Below are positions 18,601-27,351 of a stretch of 32,621 bases of DNA, piece after piece (position 1 is the stretch's first letter; each line of letters opens with the position of its first letter). Made by a program: the position numbers and the translations under genes. The notes beneath the pieces were generated by a model that saw only the letters and a program-made list of their open reading frames with translations, ran no database searches and was not told where the DNA came from. The stretch spans positions 1 through 32,621 of the forward strand of contig JAQYSN010000010.1 of the NCBI GenBank assembly GCA_028725265.1, in the 5' to 3' direction. The DNA comes from Spirochaetales bacterium (GTDB lineage Bacteria; Spirochaetota; Spirochaetia; Treponematales; Treponemataceae).

Positions 18601-20177
18601 ACGATTTTTTCCCTCAGGCTATCAATTGGCGGATTAGTTACCTGTGCAAAAAGTTGCTTGAAATAACTGTAAAGACTCGGATGTTTATCCGACATGCAGG
18701 CAAGCGGCGTATCAACACCCATCGAAGCCGTAGGTTCACTTCCAGTTCTTGCCATCGGCAAAACCATCTCATTTAAATCTTCATAGTTCCATCCGAACGC
18801 CCTATAAAGATGATTTCGTTCTTCCAAAGTCGAAACTGGAATTTTTTTGTTCGGAATTTTGACATCAGCAAGATGGACAAGATTCTGATCAAGCCATTCT
18901 CCATACGGATACTGATTGGCGTATGTATTTTTTATTTCATCATCACTGATGAGCCTTTTTTGGACGGTATCAACGAGGAGCATTCTTCCAGGCATCAATC
19001 TTGATTTTTTAACTATTTGCGATTCTGGAATATCGAGAACACCAACTTCACTTGAAAGAACAAGCATATTATCTTTTGTAATGAAATATCGGCTCGGCCT
19101 AAGTCCATTTCGGTCTAAGGTTGCTCCCAAAATATCGCCGTCCGAATACAAAATTGCGGCAGGTCCGTCCCAGCTTTCCATCATGGTTGCCCAATAGTGA
19201 TAAAAATCACGTTTTGACTCAGTCAAAGTATCATCATGCTTCCAAGGTTCTGGAATACATACCATTACGGCAAGAGGGAGCGGCATTCCGTTCATCACAA
19301 AATATTCTAGAGTATTATCAAGCATTGCTGAGTCAGAACCCGTTACGTCAACTTCGCCATTTCGAGCAATCATTCTGTCAACATTTCCTCGAATCGTATT
19401 GATTTCTCCGTTGTGGGCGATAAATCTGTTAGGATGTGCTCGCTGCCAACTAGGATTTGTATTCGTTGAAAATCGCGAGTGAACGATAGCAAGGCAGGAT
19501 TCGTATTCATTGTCCTGCAAGTCATCATAAAAAGTACGAAGCTCATCCACCAAAAACATTCCTTTGTAAACGATTGTTCGGCTGGAAAGCGAGCATACGT
19601 AGGTTTTTTCCGCAACGCCTCCATCTGAGGCTTTTTCAAATTCGCGTCTTAAACTATAAAGTCGTCGGTCAAAATCCAATCCTTTTTCGCAGCTTTTTGG
19701 ACGTTCGATAAAACCTTGCCAGATTTGCGGCATACAATCCCGCGCCTTTTTACCCAATACATCAGCATTTACAGGAACACATCTCCATCCCAAAAGATTC
19801 AATTGTGCCTCGGTACAACATTTTTCAAAGCGACTGATTTCACACTTTCTCATCTCTTCATCAGAAGGAAAGAAGAACATCCCGATACCATAGTCACGTT
19901 CATCCACGAGAGTTTTGCAAGCCTTTCCGCTACATGAAACTATCTGACCTTCCTTGCAAACACGTTCAAAAAATTTATGTGAGATTTGGAGCAAAATACC
20001 AACACCATCGCCTGTTTCGCCCGAGGCATCTTTTCCTGCCCTATGTTCTAGTTTTTCTACAATTTCCAATGCATTTTCAACAACATTATGGGATTTGATT
20101 CCATCAATGCTTACAACAGCACCGATTCCACAGTTATCGTGTTCAAAACTTGGTTCATAAAGTGTTCGTTCCATCAT
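15645..20177 (-). CDS. gltB: glutamate synthase large subunit
   Basis: 1510 aa; [11 protein letters not shown] class II amidotransferase N-terminus, [33 protein letters not shown] FMN domain, C-terminal GXGXG domain. Confidence 0.98.
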   Translation of the reverse strand: [1510 protein letters not shown]

Positions 20178-20249
20178 TAACCACCTATGATATTAGTTTA
20201 TTTAGCAAAGTGCTTTTTAGTTTTGTTAAAATCCGCTTGAAAAAACAAA

Positions 20250-20400
20250 AGCCGCACGCACAGTTTGATTGCTGTACATGCGGCTCCTTTGCCGACTTTG
20301 AGATTTTCAAAACAAAAAAAGGCCGTAGATATAGCGTATATATCTACGACCTCTTTGCCGTATTTAGTTCATAATAGCGAATTTTTTTACAATAAGTCAA
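20250..20400 (-). promoter_or_regulatory. gltB promoter plus tandem leader hairpins
   Basis: Minus strand TTGACT (20400-20395)-N18-TATTAT (20376-20371); hairpin 1 20352-20320 AGGTCGTAGATATA...TATATCTACGGCCT+T7; hairpin 2 20285-20250 AGCCGCATGTACAG...CTGTGCGTGCGGCT+T-rich. Confidence 0.85.
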
Positions 20401-20494
20401 GACTATTCACCAATATATACAGGGCAAACGCATTGCGCATACTATTTCGCAAGCAAAACTGACATTTTTACCTAAATATGTAAACTTTTATTTC

Positions 20495-20523
20495 TTGACC
20501 GCTCCTGATTTCTGATTTACTAT
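20495..20523 (+). promoter_or_regulatory. promoter for the ABC transporter operon, -10 overlapped by one of two direct repeats TATGTAAAC
   Basis: TTGACC-N17-TACTAT; TATGTAAAC at 20477-20485 and 20521-20529. Confidence 0.55.
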
Positions 20524-20583
20524 GTAAACAGATTTTGCATTTGTTGCACTTTTCAAACTTTTGATAAAATTTGGAGAAAAAAT

Positions 20584-21285
20584 ATGCCTGTTTTATCCGT
20601 AGAAAATCTATGCAAGACATACCCATCTTTTTCACTTAAAAACGTATCTTTTCAGATTGAAAAAGGCTCCATCATGGGATTTGTAGGCCGAAATGGCGCC
20701 GGAAAAACCACGACCCTAAAAAGCCTTTTGAATCTCGTCCATCCTGATAGCGGAACAATAAAATTTTTCGGACTTCCTCTCAATGAGAACGAAGATGAAA
20801 TCAAGCAGAAAATTGGCTACGTCGTAAGCAGCGACGGCTATTATAAAAAGAACAAAATTTCACAAATCACAAAGATTACAAAGTCATTTTATGACAACTG
20901 GGATGAAGATGCATGGAATCACTATATTGAAGTTTTCAAGCTTGACCCAAAAAAAAGTCCGCAGCAACTTTCCGAAGGAATGAAAGTTAAATATTCGATT
21001 TCGCTCGCACTTTCCCACAAGGCGCAATTTTTGATTCTTGATGAACCTACGTCAGGGCTGGACCCGATTTCCCGAAATGAACTTTTGGATATCTTTTGTC
21101 AGCTACGCGATAAAGGCATTTCGATTCTATTTTCCAGCCATATAACAAGCGATCTTGATAAATGTGCAGACTGCATCACTTACATAAAAAATGGCGATAT
21201 TTTGTATTCAGGCAAAACTTCCGACATCGGAATGAGTCTCGACGATTTTATGCTCAATAACGAAAAGGAGGAAATCCGTGTCTAA
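20584..21285 (+). CDS. ABC transporter ATP-binding protein
   Basis: GFVGRNGAGKTTTLKSLL (Walker A), FLILDEPTSGLDP (Walker B). Confidence 0.96.
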   Translation: MPVLSVENLCKTYPSFSLKNVSFQIEKGSIMGFVGRNGAGKTTTLKSLLNLVHPDSGTIKFFGLPLNENEDEIKQKIGYVVSSDGYYKKNKISQITKITKSFYDNWDEDAWNHYIEVFKLDPKKSPQQLSEGMKVKYSISLALSHKAQFLILDEPTSGLDPISRNELLDIFCQLRDKGISILFSSHITSDLDKCADCITYIKNGDILYSGKTSDIGMSLDDFMLNNEKEEIRV

Positions 21286-21940
21286 AACCCTAAAACTTCT
21301 GAACAAAGAAATAAAACTTTCATCTTCGCCTCTTTCATTTTTCTTTCTTGCATTTACACTGATGACCTTTATTCCAGGATATCCAATTCTGATAAGCCAG
21401 TTTTTTATATGTCTGGGTCTTTTTCAGACATTTCAGCGTGGCCGCGAAGCAAACGACATAATCTACACAGTTCTGCTGCCCGTTCCGAAAAAAGATGTCG
21501 TAAAAGCACGATATATTTTCGTCTTGTTTATTGAATCAATTGATTTCATCCTGATTACGATTTTCACTCTGATAAGAATGATTTTCCTTAAGGATTCAGC
21601 TCCTTATCCAACTAATGCCCTGATGAACGCAAATCTTTTTTACCTGGGGTTTTCGCTTTTGATATTAGCCTTATTCAATTCGGTCTTTGTTGCAGGATTT
21701 TTCAAAACAGGCTATTACTTTTCAAAACCATTCATCACATTCATCGTGCTTTCATTTCTTATCGTACTAGCATCTGAAATTTTGCATCACTTACCGAATA
21801 TGCAGTTTTTGAGCTGCCGTGGATTTGAAAATCTTGGATTGCAACTGATTTTTCTTTTTTCAAGCCTCGCTATCTTTGTAGTCCTTACGATTTTAGGACA
21901 AGCGTACTCTCAAAAAAAATTCTGCAAGATTGATTTATAG
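21278..21940 (+). CDS. ABC-2-type membrane permease
   Basis: Multiple hydrophobic segments; overlaps the ATPase stop; GREANDIIYTVLLPVPKKDVVKARYIF. Confidence 0.8.
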   Translation: MSKTLKLLNKEIKLSSSPLSFFFLAFTLMTFIPGYPILISQFFICLGLFQTFQRGREANDIIYTVLLPVPKKDVVKARYIFVLFIESIDFILITIFTLIRMIFLKDSAPYPTNALMNANLFYLGFSLLILALFNSVFVAGFFKTGYYFSKPFITFIVLSFLIVLASEILHHLPNMQFLSCRGFENLGLQLIFLFSSLAIFVVLTILGQAYSQKKFCKIDL

Positions 21941-21948
21941 GAGGAGTC

Positions 21949-22359
21949 ATGTTCGGAGAAAATATGCTTCACCTAAGAAAAATGGCAGGGATTACCCAAG
22001 AAGAACTTGCCGAAAAAATTGGAGTTTCAAGACAGGCTTTGAGCAAATGGGAAAACGGAGAATGTACTCCAGATCTTGAAAATGCTGCTAATATAGCAAA
22101 GGTCCTGGATGCAAGCCTTGATGAACTTGTAAATTACGAACGTTCTGAATCAAAACTACCGATGCCACCAAAGGGAAAACACATGTTCGGTTTGGTGCAA
22201 GTTAGTGACAAAGGGCAAATTGTAATTCCCAAACGAGCAAGAAAAATCTTTGATATATCACCTGGCGATAAACTCATCGTGCTAGGCGATGAAGAACAAG
22301 GTCTGGCACTTCTAAAAGAAAAAAGTTTTATGGATTTTGTCCGTCAAGTTAATAGCTAG
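21949..22359 (+). CDS. XRE-family HTH + SpoVT/AbrB-domain regulator
   Basis: LRKMAGITQEELAEKIGVSRQALSKWENGECTPDLENAANIAKVL plus VQVSDKGQIVIPKRARKIFDISPGDKLIVLGDEEQGLAL. Confidence 0.9.
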   Translation: MFGENMLHLRKMAGITQEELAEKIGVSRQALSKWENGECTPDLENAANIAKVLDASLDELVNYERSESKLPMPPKGKHMFGLVQVSDKGQIVIPKRARKIFDISPGDKLIVLGDEEQGLALLKEKSFMDFVRQVNS

Positions 22360-22388
22360 ATTCTAATAGGCCTTGTCGTGTACACGTC

Positions 22389-22429
22389 GGTCGCTTTCGC
22401 GACCTTACCGAGTTTGCTCTGCAAACTCG
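22389..22429. repeat. double-hairpin palindromic module, intergenic
   Basis: GGTCGC-TTTC-GCGACC, TTAC, CGAGTTTGC-TCT-GCAAACTCG. Confidence 0.75.
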
Positions 22430-22440
22430 CTGCTGAATCG

Positions 22441-24357
22441 TTAGTACGCATCATCATGTACTCCACTTATGGCACGTCCGCTCGGTTCGTCCATGTTTTT
22501 CCAGGCTTCGTCCCATTCAAGAGCTTTCGCCGTTGAACAGGCAACTCCCGCTTCGTGTGGAACGCATCGGGCCGCACTGTCGCTAGGAAAAAGTTCTGAA
22601 TAAATTTCCCTGTAATAATATTCTTCTTTAGTTTTTGGCGGATTCACAGGGAAGCGGTTTTCCCTTCGAGCAAATTCTGCATCGCTGACTTTTTCTTCCG
22701 TAATTTTTTTTAACGTGTCGATCCAGTTGTAACCGACACCGTCACTGAACTGTTCCTTTTGTCTCCAGCAGATTTCTTGCGGAAGGATATCCTCAAAAGC
22801 TTTCCTCAAAATCCATTTTTCCATTCGCTGTCCGTTCGTTCCGCAATGCTCTGAATTTTTATCCAGGCGGATGCTCATTTTGTCCGTCGGATTCAGAGTC
22901 ATCGCAATGTCGATAAAATCTTTGTCGAGGAATGGAACTCGGCCTTCGACGCCCCATGCCATAAGACTTTTGTTCGCCCTAAGGCAATCGTAAAGATGGA
23001 GTTTGCTCATCTTTCTGACCAGTTCTTCGTGAAATTCCTGTGCATTCGGCGCTTTGTGAAAATACAGATATCCGCCGAAAAGTTCATCGCTTCCTTCGCC
23101 TGAAAGCACCATTTTGATTCCCATTGATTTGATGACTCGTGCAAGAAGATACATCGGAGTCGAGGCACGCACCGTCGTAATGTCGTAAGTTTCGATGTGG
23201 TAGATTACGTCGGGTAGTGCGTCCAAGGCTTCCTGAATCGTGAAATGAACTTCGTGATGAACAGTCCCGATGTAGTCAGCCGCTTTTTGAGCTGCAACCA
23301 AGTCTGGGCTTCCCTCCAATCCGACTGCAAAAGAGTGTAGCTGAGGCCACCAGGCACTTTCCTTGCTGTCTGTTTCGATTCGTTTTTTGCTGTATTTTTG
23401 CGTGATGGCGGCAATTATGGAACTATCCAATCCGCCGCTCAAAAGAACACCGTAAGGAACGTCGCTCATAAGCTGTGCTTTAACCGCATTTTCCAATCCG
23501 TTTCTGACTTTTTCGATTATTGAAGGATTGACGACTTGTCCTTTGTCGTCGGTTGCTTTCGGCGCATTTTTAACAGAATCAAAGTTTTCCCAGTCACGAT
23601 GATACCATTTGACCGGAGTTGCCACAGAGCAGGCGTTGCGGGCGGCGTGTGATCCGTCGTTCGCTTTGCGAACTAACGAGTTTTCTTGCGAAAACTCGCG
23701 GGCAGAGGGGGTAGCGGAAGCTCGATCGCTTTGCGAGAGAGCTGAAGCGAGGGGGAGACTTCCCCCGCCTGACCAAAGATAGCTTCCGTTCGGGAATTCT
23801 TCGATTGAAACGCAATTTCCCTCCAAAGCTTTCAGTTCGCTTGCAACATAGTATCGTCCCATTTTGTCCCAGCCCTGGTAAAGCGGAATTACTCCGATTT
23901 CGTCCCGTGCGATAAGGTAGGTGTCGTTTTCGCTGTCGTAAAGGGCGAAGGCAAAAATTCCTGAAAGTGTTTCTATCATTGAGGTAAAATCGCCTGATTC
24001 GCGGTATTTCTTGTATAACGGAATTATAACTTCGCAGTCGCTTCCTGTAAGAAAATTGTAGCTGTCTTTTAATTCATTTCTGATTTCTTTGTGATTGTAG
24101 ATTTCTCCGTTTGCGGCAAGGATGATTTTTCCGTCCTCAGAAACAAGAGGTTGTTTTCCCGAAAGTGGGTCAACGATGCTCAATCGTTCATGGCTCAAAA
24201 TCGCATTATTGCCTGTGTAGATTCCGCTCCAGTCTGGTCCGCGGTGGCGGATTTTTTTGCTCATTTCCAAAACCTGACTTCTAAGTTGTTCTCGAAGTCC
24301 CTCTGCAATCGGCTGACTGCCGCTGTTCAAATCAAATGCTCCAACGAATCCACACAT
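22441..24357 (-). CDS. asnB: asparagine synthase (glutamine-hydrolysing)
   Basis: MCGFVGAFD..., IRHRGPDWSGIY, GVLLSGGLDSSIIAAI, VLSGEGSDELFGGY, WGVEGRVPFLDKDF; C-terminus PSGRAISGVHDDAY. Confidence 0.97.
   Translation of the reverse strand: MCGFVGAFDLNSGSQPIAEGLREQLRSQVLEMSKKIRHRGPDWSGIYTGNNAILSHERLSIVDPLSGKQPLVSEDGKIILAANGEIYNHKEIRNELKDSYNFLTGSDCEVIIPLYKKYRESGDFTSMIETLSGIFAFALYDSENDTYLIARDEIGVIPLYQGWDKMGRYYVASELKALEGNCVSIEEFPNGSYLWSGGGSLPLASALSQSDRASATPSAREFSQENSLVRKANDGSHAARNACSVATPVKWYHRDWENFDSVKNAPKATDDKGQVVNPSIIEKVRNGLENAVKAQLMSDVPYGVLLSGGLDSSIIAAITQKYSKKRIETDSKESAWWPQLHSFAVGLEGSPDLVAAQKAADYIGTVHHEVHFTIQEALDALPDVIYHIETYDITTVRASTPMYLLARVIKSMGIKMVLSGEGSDELFGGYLYFHKAPNAQEFHEELVRKMSKLHLYDCLRANKSLMAWGVEGRVPFLDKDFIDIAMTLNPTDKMSIRLDKNSEHCGTNGQRMEKWILRKAFEDILPQEICWRQKEQFSDGVGYNWIDTLKKITEEKVSDAEFARRENRFPVNPPKTKEEYYYREIYSELFPSDSAARCVPHEAGVACSTAKALEWDEAWKNMDEPSGRAISGVHDDAY
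23620..23768. repeat. in-frame palindromic/GC-rich repeat insertion in asnB
   Basis: GGCGTTGCGGGCGGCG...GTTCGCTTTGCGAACTAACGAGTTTTCTTGCGAAAACTCG...AGAGGGGGTAGCG...GGGGGAGACTTCCCCC; encodes an ~50-aa low-complexity insert between EEFPNGSYLW and KWYHRDWENFD. Confidence 0.8.
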
Positions 24358-24417
24358 AAAATTGCTCCTGTTATGAAAATGGCTTTGAGCGACATTTTAC
24401 CCGCTCGAACAAAAAAA

Positions 24418-24513
24418 AGAGGCCGTAGACAGTGACTCTTATTAAGAATCATTATCTACGACCTCTTTGTCGCTTACTTTTCACATTATCATTAAATTTT
24501 ATTATGATGTCAA
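24418..24513 (-). promoter_or_regulatory. asnB promoter plus leader hairpin
   Basis: Minus strand TTGACA (24513-24508)-N17-GATAAT (24490-24485); hairpin 24466-24418 AGAGGTCGTAGA...TCTACGGCCTCT then T-run. Confidence 0.85.
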
Positions 24514-24543
24514 GATAGGTGAATTTTTAATTTCGCTCGCACT

Positions 24544-24976
24544 GCTGTACCTTCCCGCGAAAATTGGACTTTTCTCACGCGATTTCGCATGCGCTCAAAG
24601 CGTTCGATAGCCCATTTTCGCTCACGGTGCCTCACCTTTTTTTCCATGCGCGCGCTGTCGGTAAAATTTATGAGCCAGATTCCGGCAGCAGTTGCGGATT
24701 GTGCGGTTCCCGATGGAAGCGGAAGTTTTTTTATTTCCTCCCATCCATCCTTGCTAAATGCATGGGAAGAAGAACCGCGGAATCGGGGTTTTCGTTCGCT
24801 TTCGCGAACTATCGAGTTTTCGCAATACGAAAACTCGCGGCATCTGCACTCACGGTGCTGCACCTTCCCGCGAAAATTGGACTTTTCTCACGCGATTTCG
24901 CATGCGCTCAAAGCGTTCGATAGCCCATTTTCGCTCACGGTGTCTCACCTTTTTTTCCATGCGCGCGCTGTCGGTA
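24544..24976. repeat. composite intergenic repeat (unit A - unit B - unit A)
   Basis: CCTTCCCGCGAAAATTGGACTTTTCTCACGCGATTTCGCATGCGCTCAAAGCGTTCGATAGCCCATTTTCGCTCACGG at about 24551 and 24863, separated by the double-hairpin unit 24794-24837. Confidence 0.92.
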
Positions 24977-25045
24977 AGTATCTTTTTCATTCATCCTTGC
25001 AAAATGCATAGGAAGCAAAAATAATTGCAAAATTAAAATCATCGC

Positions 25046-25210
25046 TTGACAATTTTTTTTAGAAACGATATAAACAAACTATAAACGACAATGAGGTCGC
25101 AGGAATGGTGTTCTTGCGACCTTTTTATTTTTAAAACATATTCGGCAAAGACGTCGTATTTCTGGCTCTGATGTACACAGATCCAAAAATGCGACGTCTA
25201 TTTTTATTTT
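25046..25210 (+). promoter_or_regulatory. glnN promoter plus tandem leader hairpins
   Basis: TTGACA (25046-25051)-N17-TATAAA (25069-25074); hairpin 1 25094-25122 AGGTCGC...GCGACCT+T5; hairpin 2 25149-25199 AGACGTCGTATTT...AAATGCGACGTCT then ATTTTTATTTT. Confidence 0.88.
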
Positions 25211-25245
25211 AGGTGGTTTTTGTACCACAAATGGAGTGTAAAACT

Positions 25246-27351
25246 ATGGACGAAGTAACTTCAATCTTTGGTGAAAATGTTTTTAACGAAACAGTAATGA
25301 AGGCTCGGCTGCCAAAGGAAACTTACAAGCAGCTGATGAAAACAATCGACGATGGCGAAAAACTTGACAAGAGTGTTGCCACTGTAGTTGCTAATGCAAT
25401 GAAAGATTGGGCAATCGAAAAAGGTGCCACTCATTTTACGCACTGGTTTCAGCCGCTTACAGGAATTACAGCAGAAAAACACGACAGTTTTATCCAACCA
25501 ATCGAAGGTGGCAAAGTAATAATGGAATTTTCCGGCAAGGAACTCGTTCAAGGAGAGCCGGATGCTTCAAGCTTCCCGAACGGAGGAATCCGAGCAACTT
25601 TTGAAGCAAGAGGATACACTGCCTGGGATCCGACTTCATACGCTTTCATCAAAGACGGCACATTGTGCATTCCAACGGCCTTCTGCTCGTACACCGGAGA
25701 AGCTCTCGATAAAAAAACCCCGCTTTTACGCTCAATGCAAGCAATTTCGAAAGAAGCCGTCAGAGTCCTCAAACTTTTTGATGGAAACGAAGACGTAACA
25801 TCAGTAAAAACAACAGTCGGACCTGAGCAGGAATACTTTTTAGTTGACAAAGAGGTTTACGACAAACGCGAAGACCTCATATACACAGGACGAACATTGT
25901 TCGGTGCAAAAGCTCCAAAAGGTCAGGAACTTGAAGATCACTATTTTGGTATGATAAAACCTCGCGTTCAGGATTTTATGAAAGATTTGAACAAGGAACT
26001 TTGGAAACTCGGAATCCTTGCCAAGACGGAACACAACGAGGTCGCTCCTGCCCAGCACGAACTTGCACCTATTTTCAGCACAACAAACCTTGCCTGCGAT
26101 CACAACCAGCTCACGATGGAACTCATGAGAAAGACAGCCGCAAAACACGGTATGGTTTGTCTTTTGCATGAAAAACCTTTTGCAGGCGTTAACGGAAGCG
26201 GTAAGCACAACAACTGGTCGATTTCGACTAACACAGGTAAGAACCTTCTTGACCCAGGTGCGACCCCGGAAAGCAACGCACAGTTCTTGCTCTTCTTGTG
26301 CGCCGTAATCAAAGCCGTTGACGAATACCAAGACTTGCTTCGAATTTCAGTCGCATCAGCCGGAAATGACCATCGTCTTGGAGCAAATGAAGCACCACCA
26401 GCCATCATCTCTATCTTCCTTGGAGATGAACTTTCCGCAATTTTGGACAGTATCGAAAAAGGAATTCCATACGGAAAGCACGAAAAAGAAAAAATGAAAA
26501 TTGGCGTTACCGTTTTGCCTGAATTCAACAAAGATACAACGGATCGAAACAGGACATCACCTTTTGCATTTACAGGAAACAAATTTGAATTCCGAATGCT
26601 CGGCTCTAATGAATCAATTGCATGCGCAAACGTATTCTTGAATACAGCAGTAGCAGAAGAACTCAGTCAGTTTGCTGACGTACTTGAAAAGAGCAAGGAT
26701 TTCAACGGCGACTTACACGAACTGATTCTCAAAACAATCAAAGAACACAAACGAATTATTTTCAACGGAAACGGATACGACGATTCCTGGGTAAAAGAAG
26801 CTGAAAAACGAGGCCTTTTGAACCTCCGCTCAACTCCAGAAGCTTTGCTCCACACTTTGGATGAGAAAAATGTCAAACTTTTCGAAAAATTCGGAGTTTA
26901 CAGCAAGGTAGAACTAGAAAGCCGCAATGAAATCCACAATGAAAACTATTCAAAAATCATCAACATCGAAGCTGAAACGATGCTAGAAATGGCTAAAAAG
27001 GATATCTTGCCTTGTGCAAGCAAATTTGCATCAAAACTTGCCCAAACAATCAACTTGAAAAAATCTGCTTGCAGCGAATGTGACTGTAGTTACGAAGCTG
27101 AAATGCTCAAAAAGGTAAGCACAATCACAAGCTCAATATACGCAAAAACAAGTGCCCTTGAAAAAACTGTACTTGATGCCAGAATCCTTGCCGATAAGGG
27201 TGATTCAAGCAAAACTGCCCTCTTCTATCGGGAAAAAGTTTTTGCAGCAATGGGAGAACTCAGAGCCGTTGCTGATGAACTTGAAGTAATCACACCAAAA
27301 GAATTGTGGCCGTTCCCAAGTTACGGAGACTTGCTTTATAGCGTTCGCTAA
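25246..27351 (+). CDS. glnN: glutamine synthetase type III
   Basis: [86 protein letters not shown] at 25246 follows GGAG (ORF-track start 25213 is an upstream GTG). Confidence 0.95.
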   Translation: MDEVTSIFGENVFNETVMKARLPKETYKQLMKTIDDGEKLDKSVATVVANAMKDWAIEKGATHFTHWFQPLTGITAEKHDSFIQPIEGGKVIMEFSGKELVQGEPDASSFPNGGIRATFEARGYTAWDPTSYAFIKDGTLCIPTAFCSYTGEALDKKTPLLRSMQAISKEAVRVLKLFDGNEDVTSVKTTVGPEQEYFLVDKEVYDKREDLIYTGRTLFGAKAPKGQELEDHYFGMIKPRVQDFMKDLNKELWKLGILAKTEHNEVAPAQHELAPIFSTTNLACDHNQLTMELMRKTAAKHGMVCLLHEKPFAGVNGSGKHNNWSISTNTGKNLLDPGATPESNAQFLLFLCAVIKAVDEYQDLLRISVASAGNDHRLGANEAPPAIISIFLGDELSAILDSIEKGIPYGKHEKEKMKIGVTVLPEFNKDTTDRNRTSPFAFTGNKFEFRMLGSNESIACANVFLNTAVAEELSQFADVLEKSKDFNGDLHELILKTIKEHKRIIFNGNGYDDSWVKEAEKRGLLNLRSTPEALLHTLDEKNVKLFEKFGVYSKVELESRNEIHNENYSKIINIEAETMLEMAKKDILPCASKFASKLAQTINLKKSACSECDCSYEAEMLKKVSTITSSIYAKTSALEKTVLDARILADKGDSSKTALFYREKVFAAMGELRAVADELEVITPKELWPFPSYGDLLYSVR

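Noticed and set aside
137-20434. Shared 13-mer GGGCAAACGCATT near 137-149 (minus strand) and 20422-20434 (plus strand)
   Set aside because: Matches of this length are expected by chance in a 32-kb window and there is no extended similarity.
24510-25024. Several overlapping ORFs in the repeat region
   Set aside because: They overlap in multiple frames on both strands, follow the repeat boundaries and resemble no protein family.
25046-25245. Leaders as glutamine riboswitches or sigma54-dependent promoters
   Set aside because: No glnA/Downstream-peptide riboswitch consensus was seen, and the promoters are clear -35/-10 types rather than TGGCAC-N5-TTGC.
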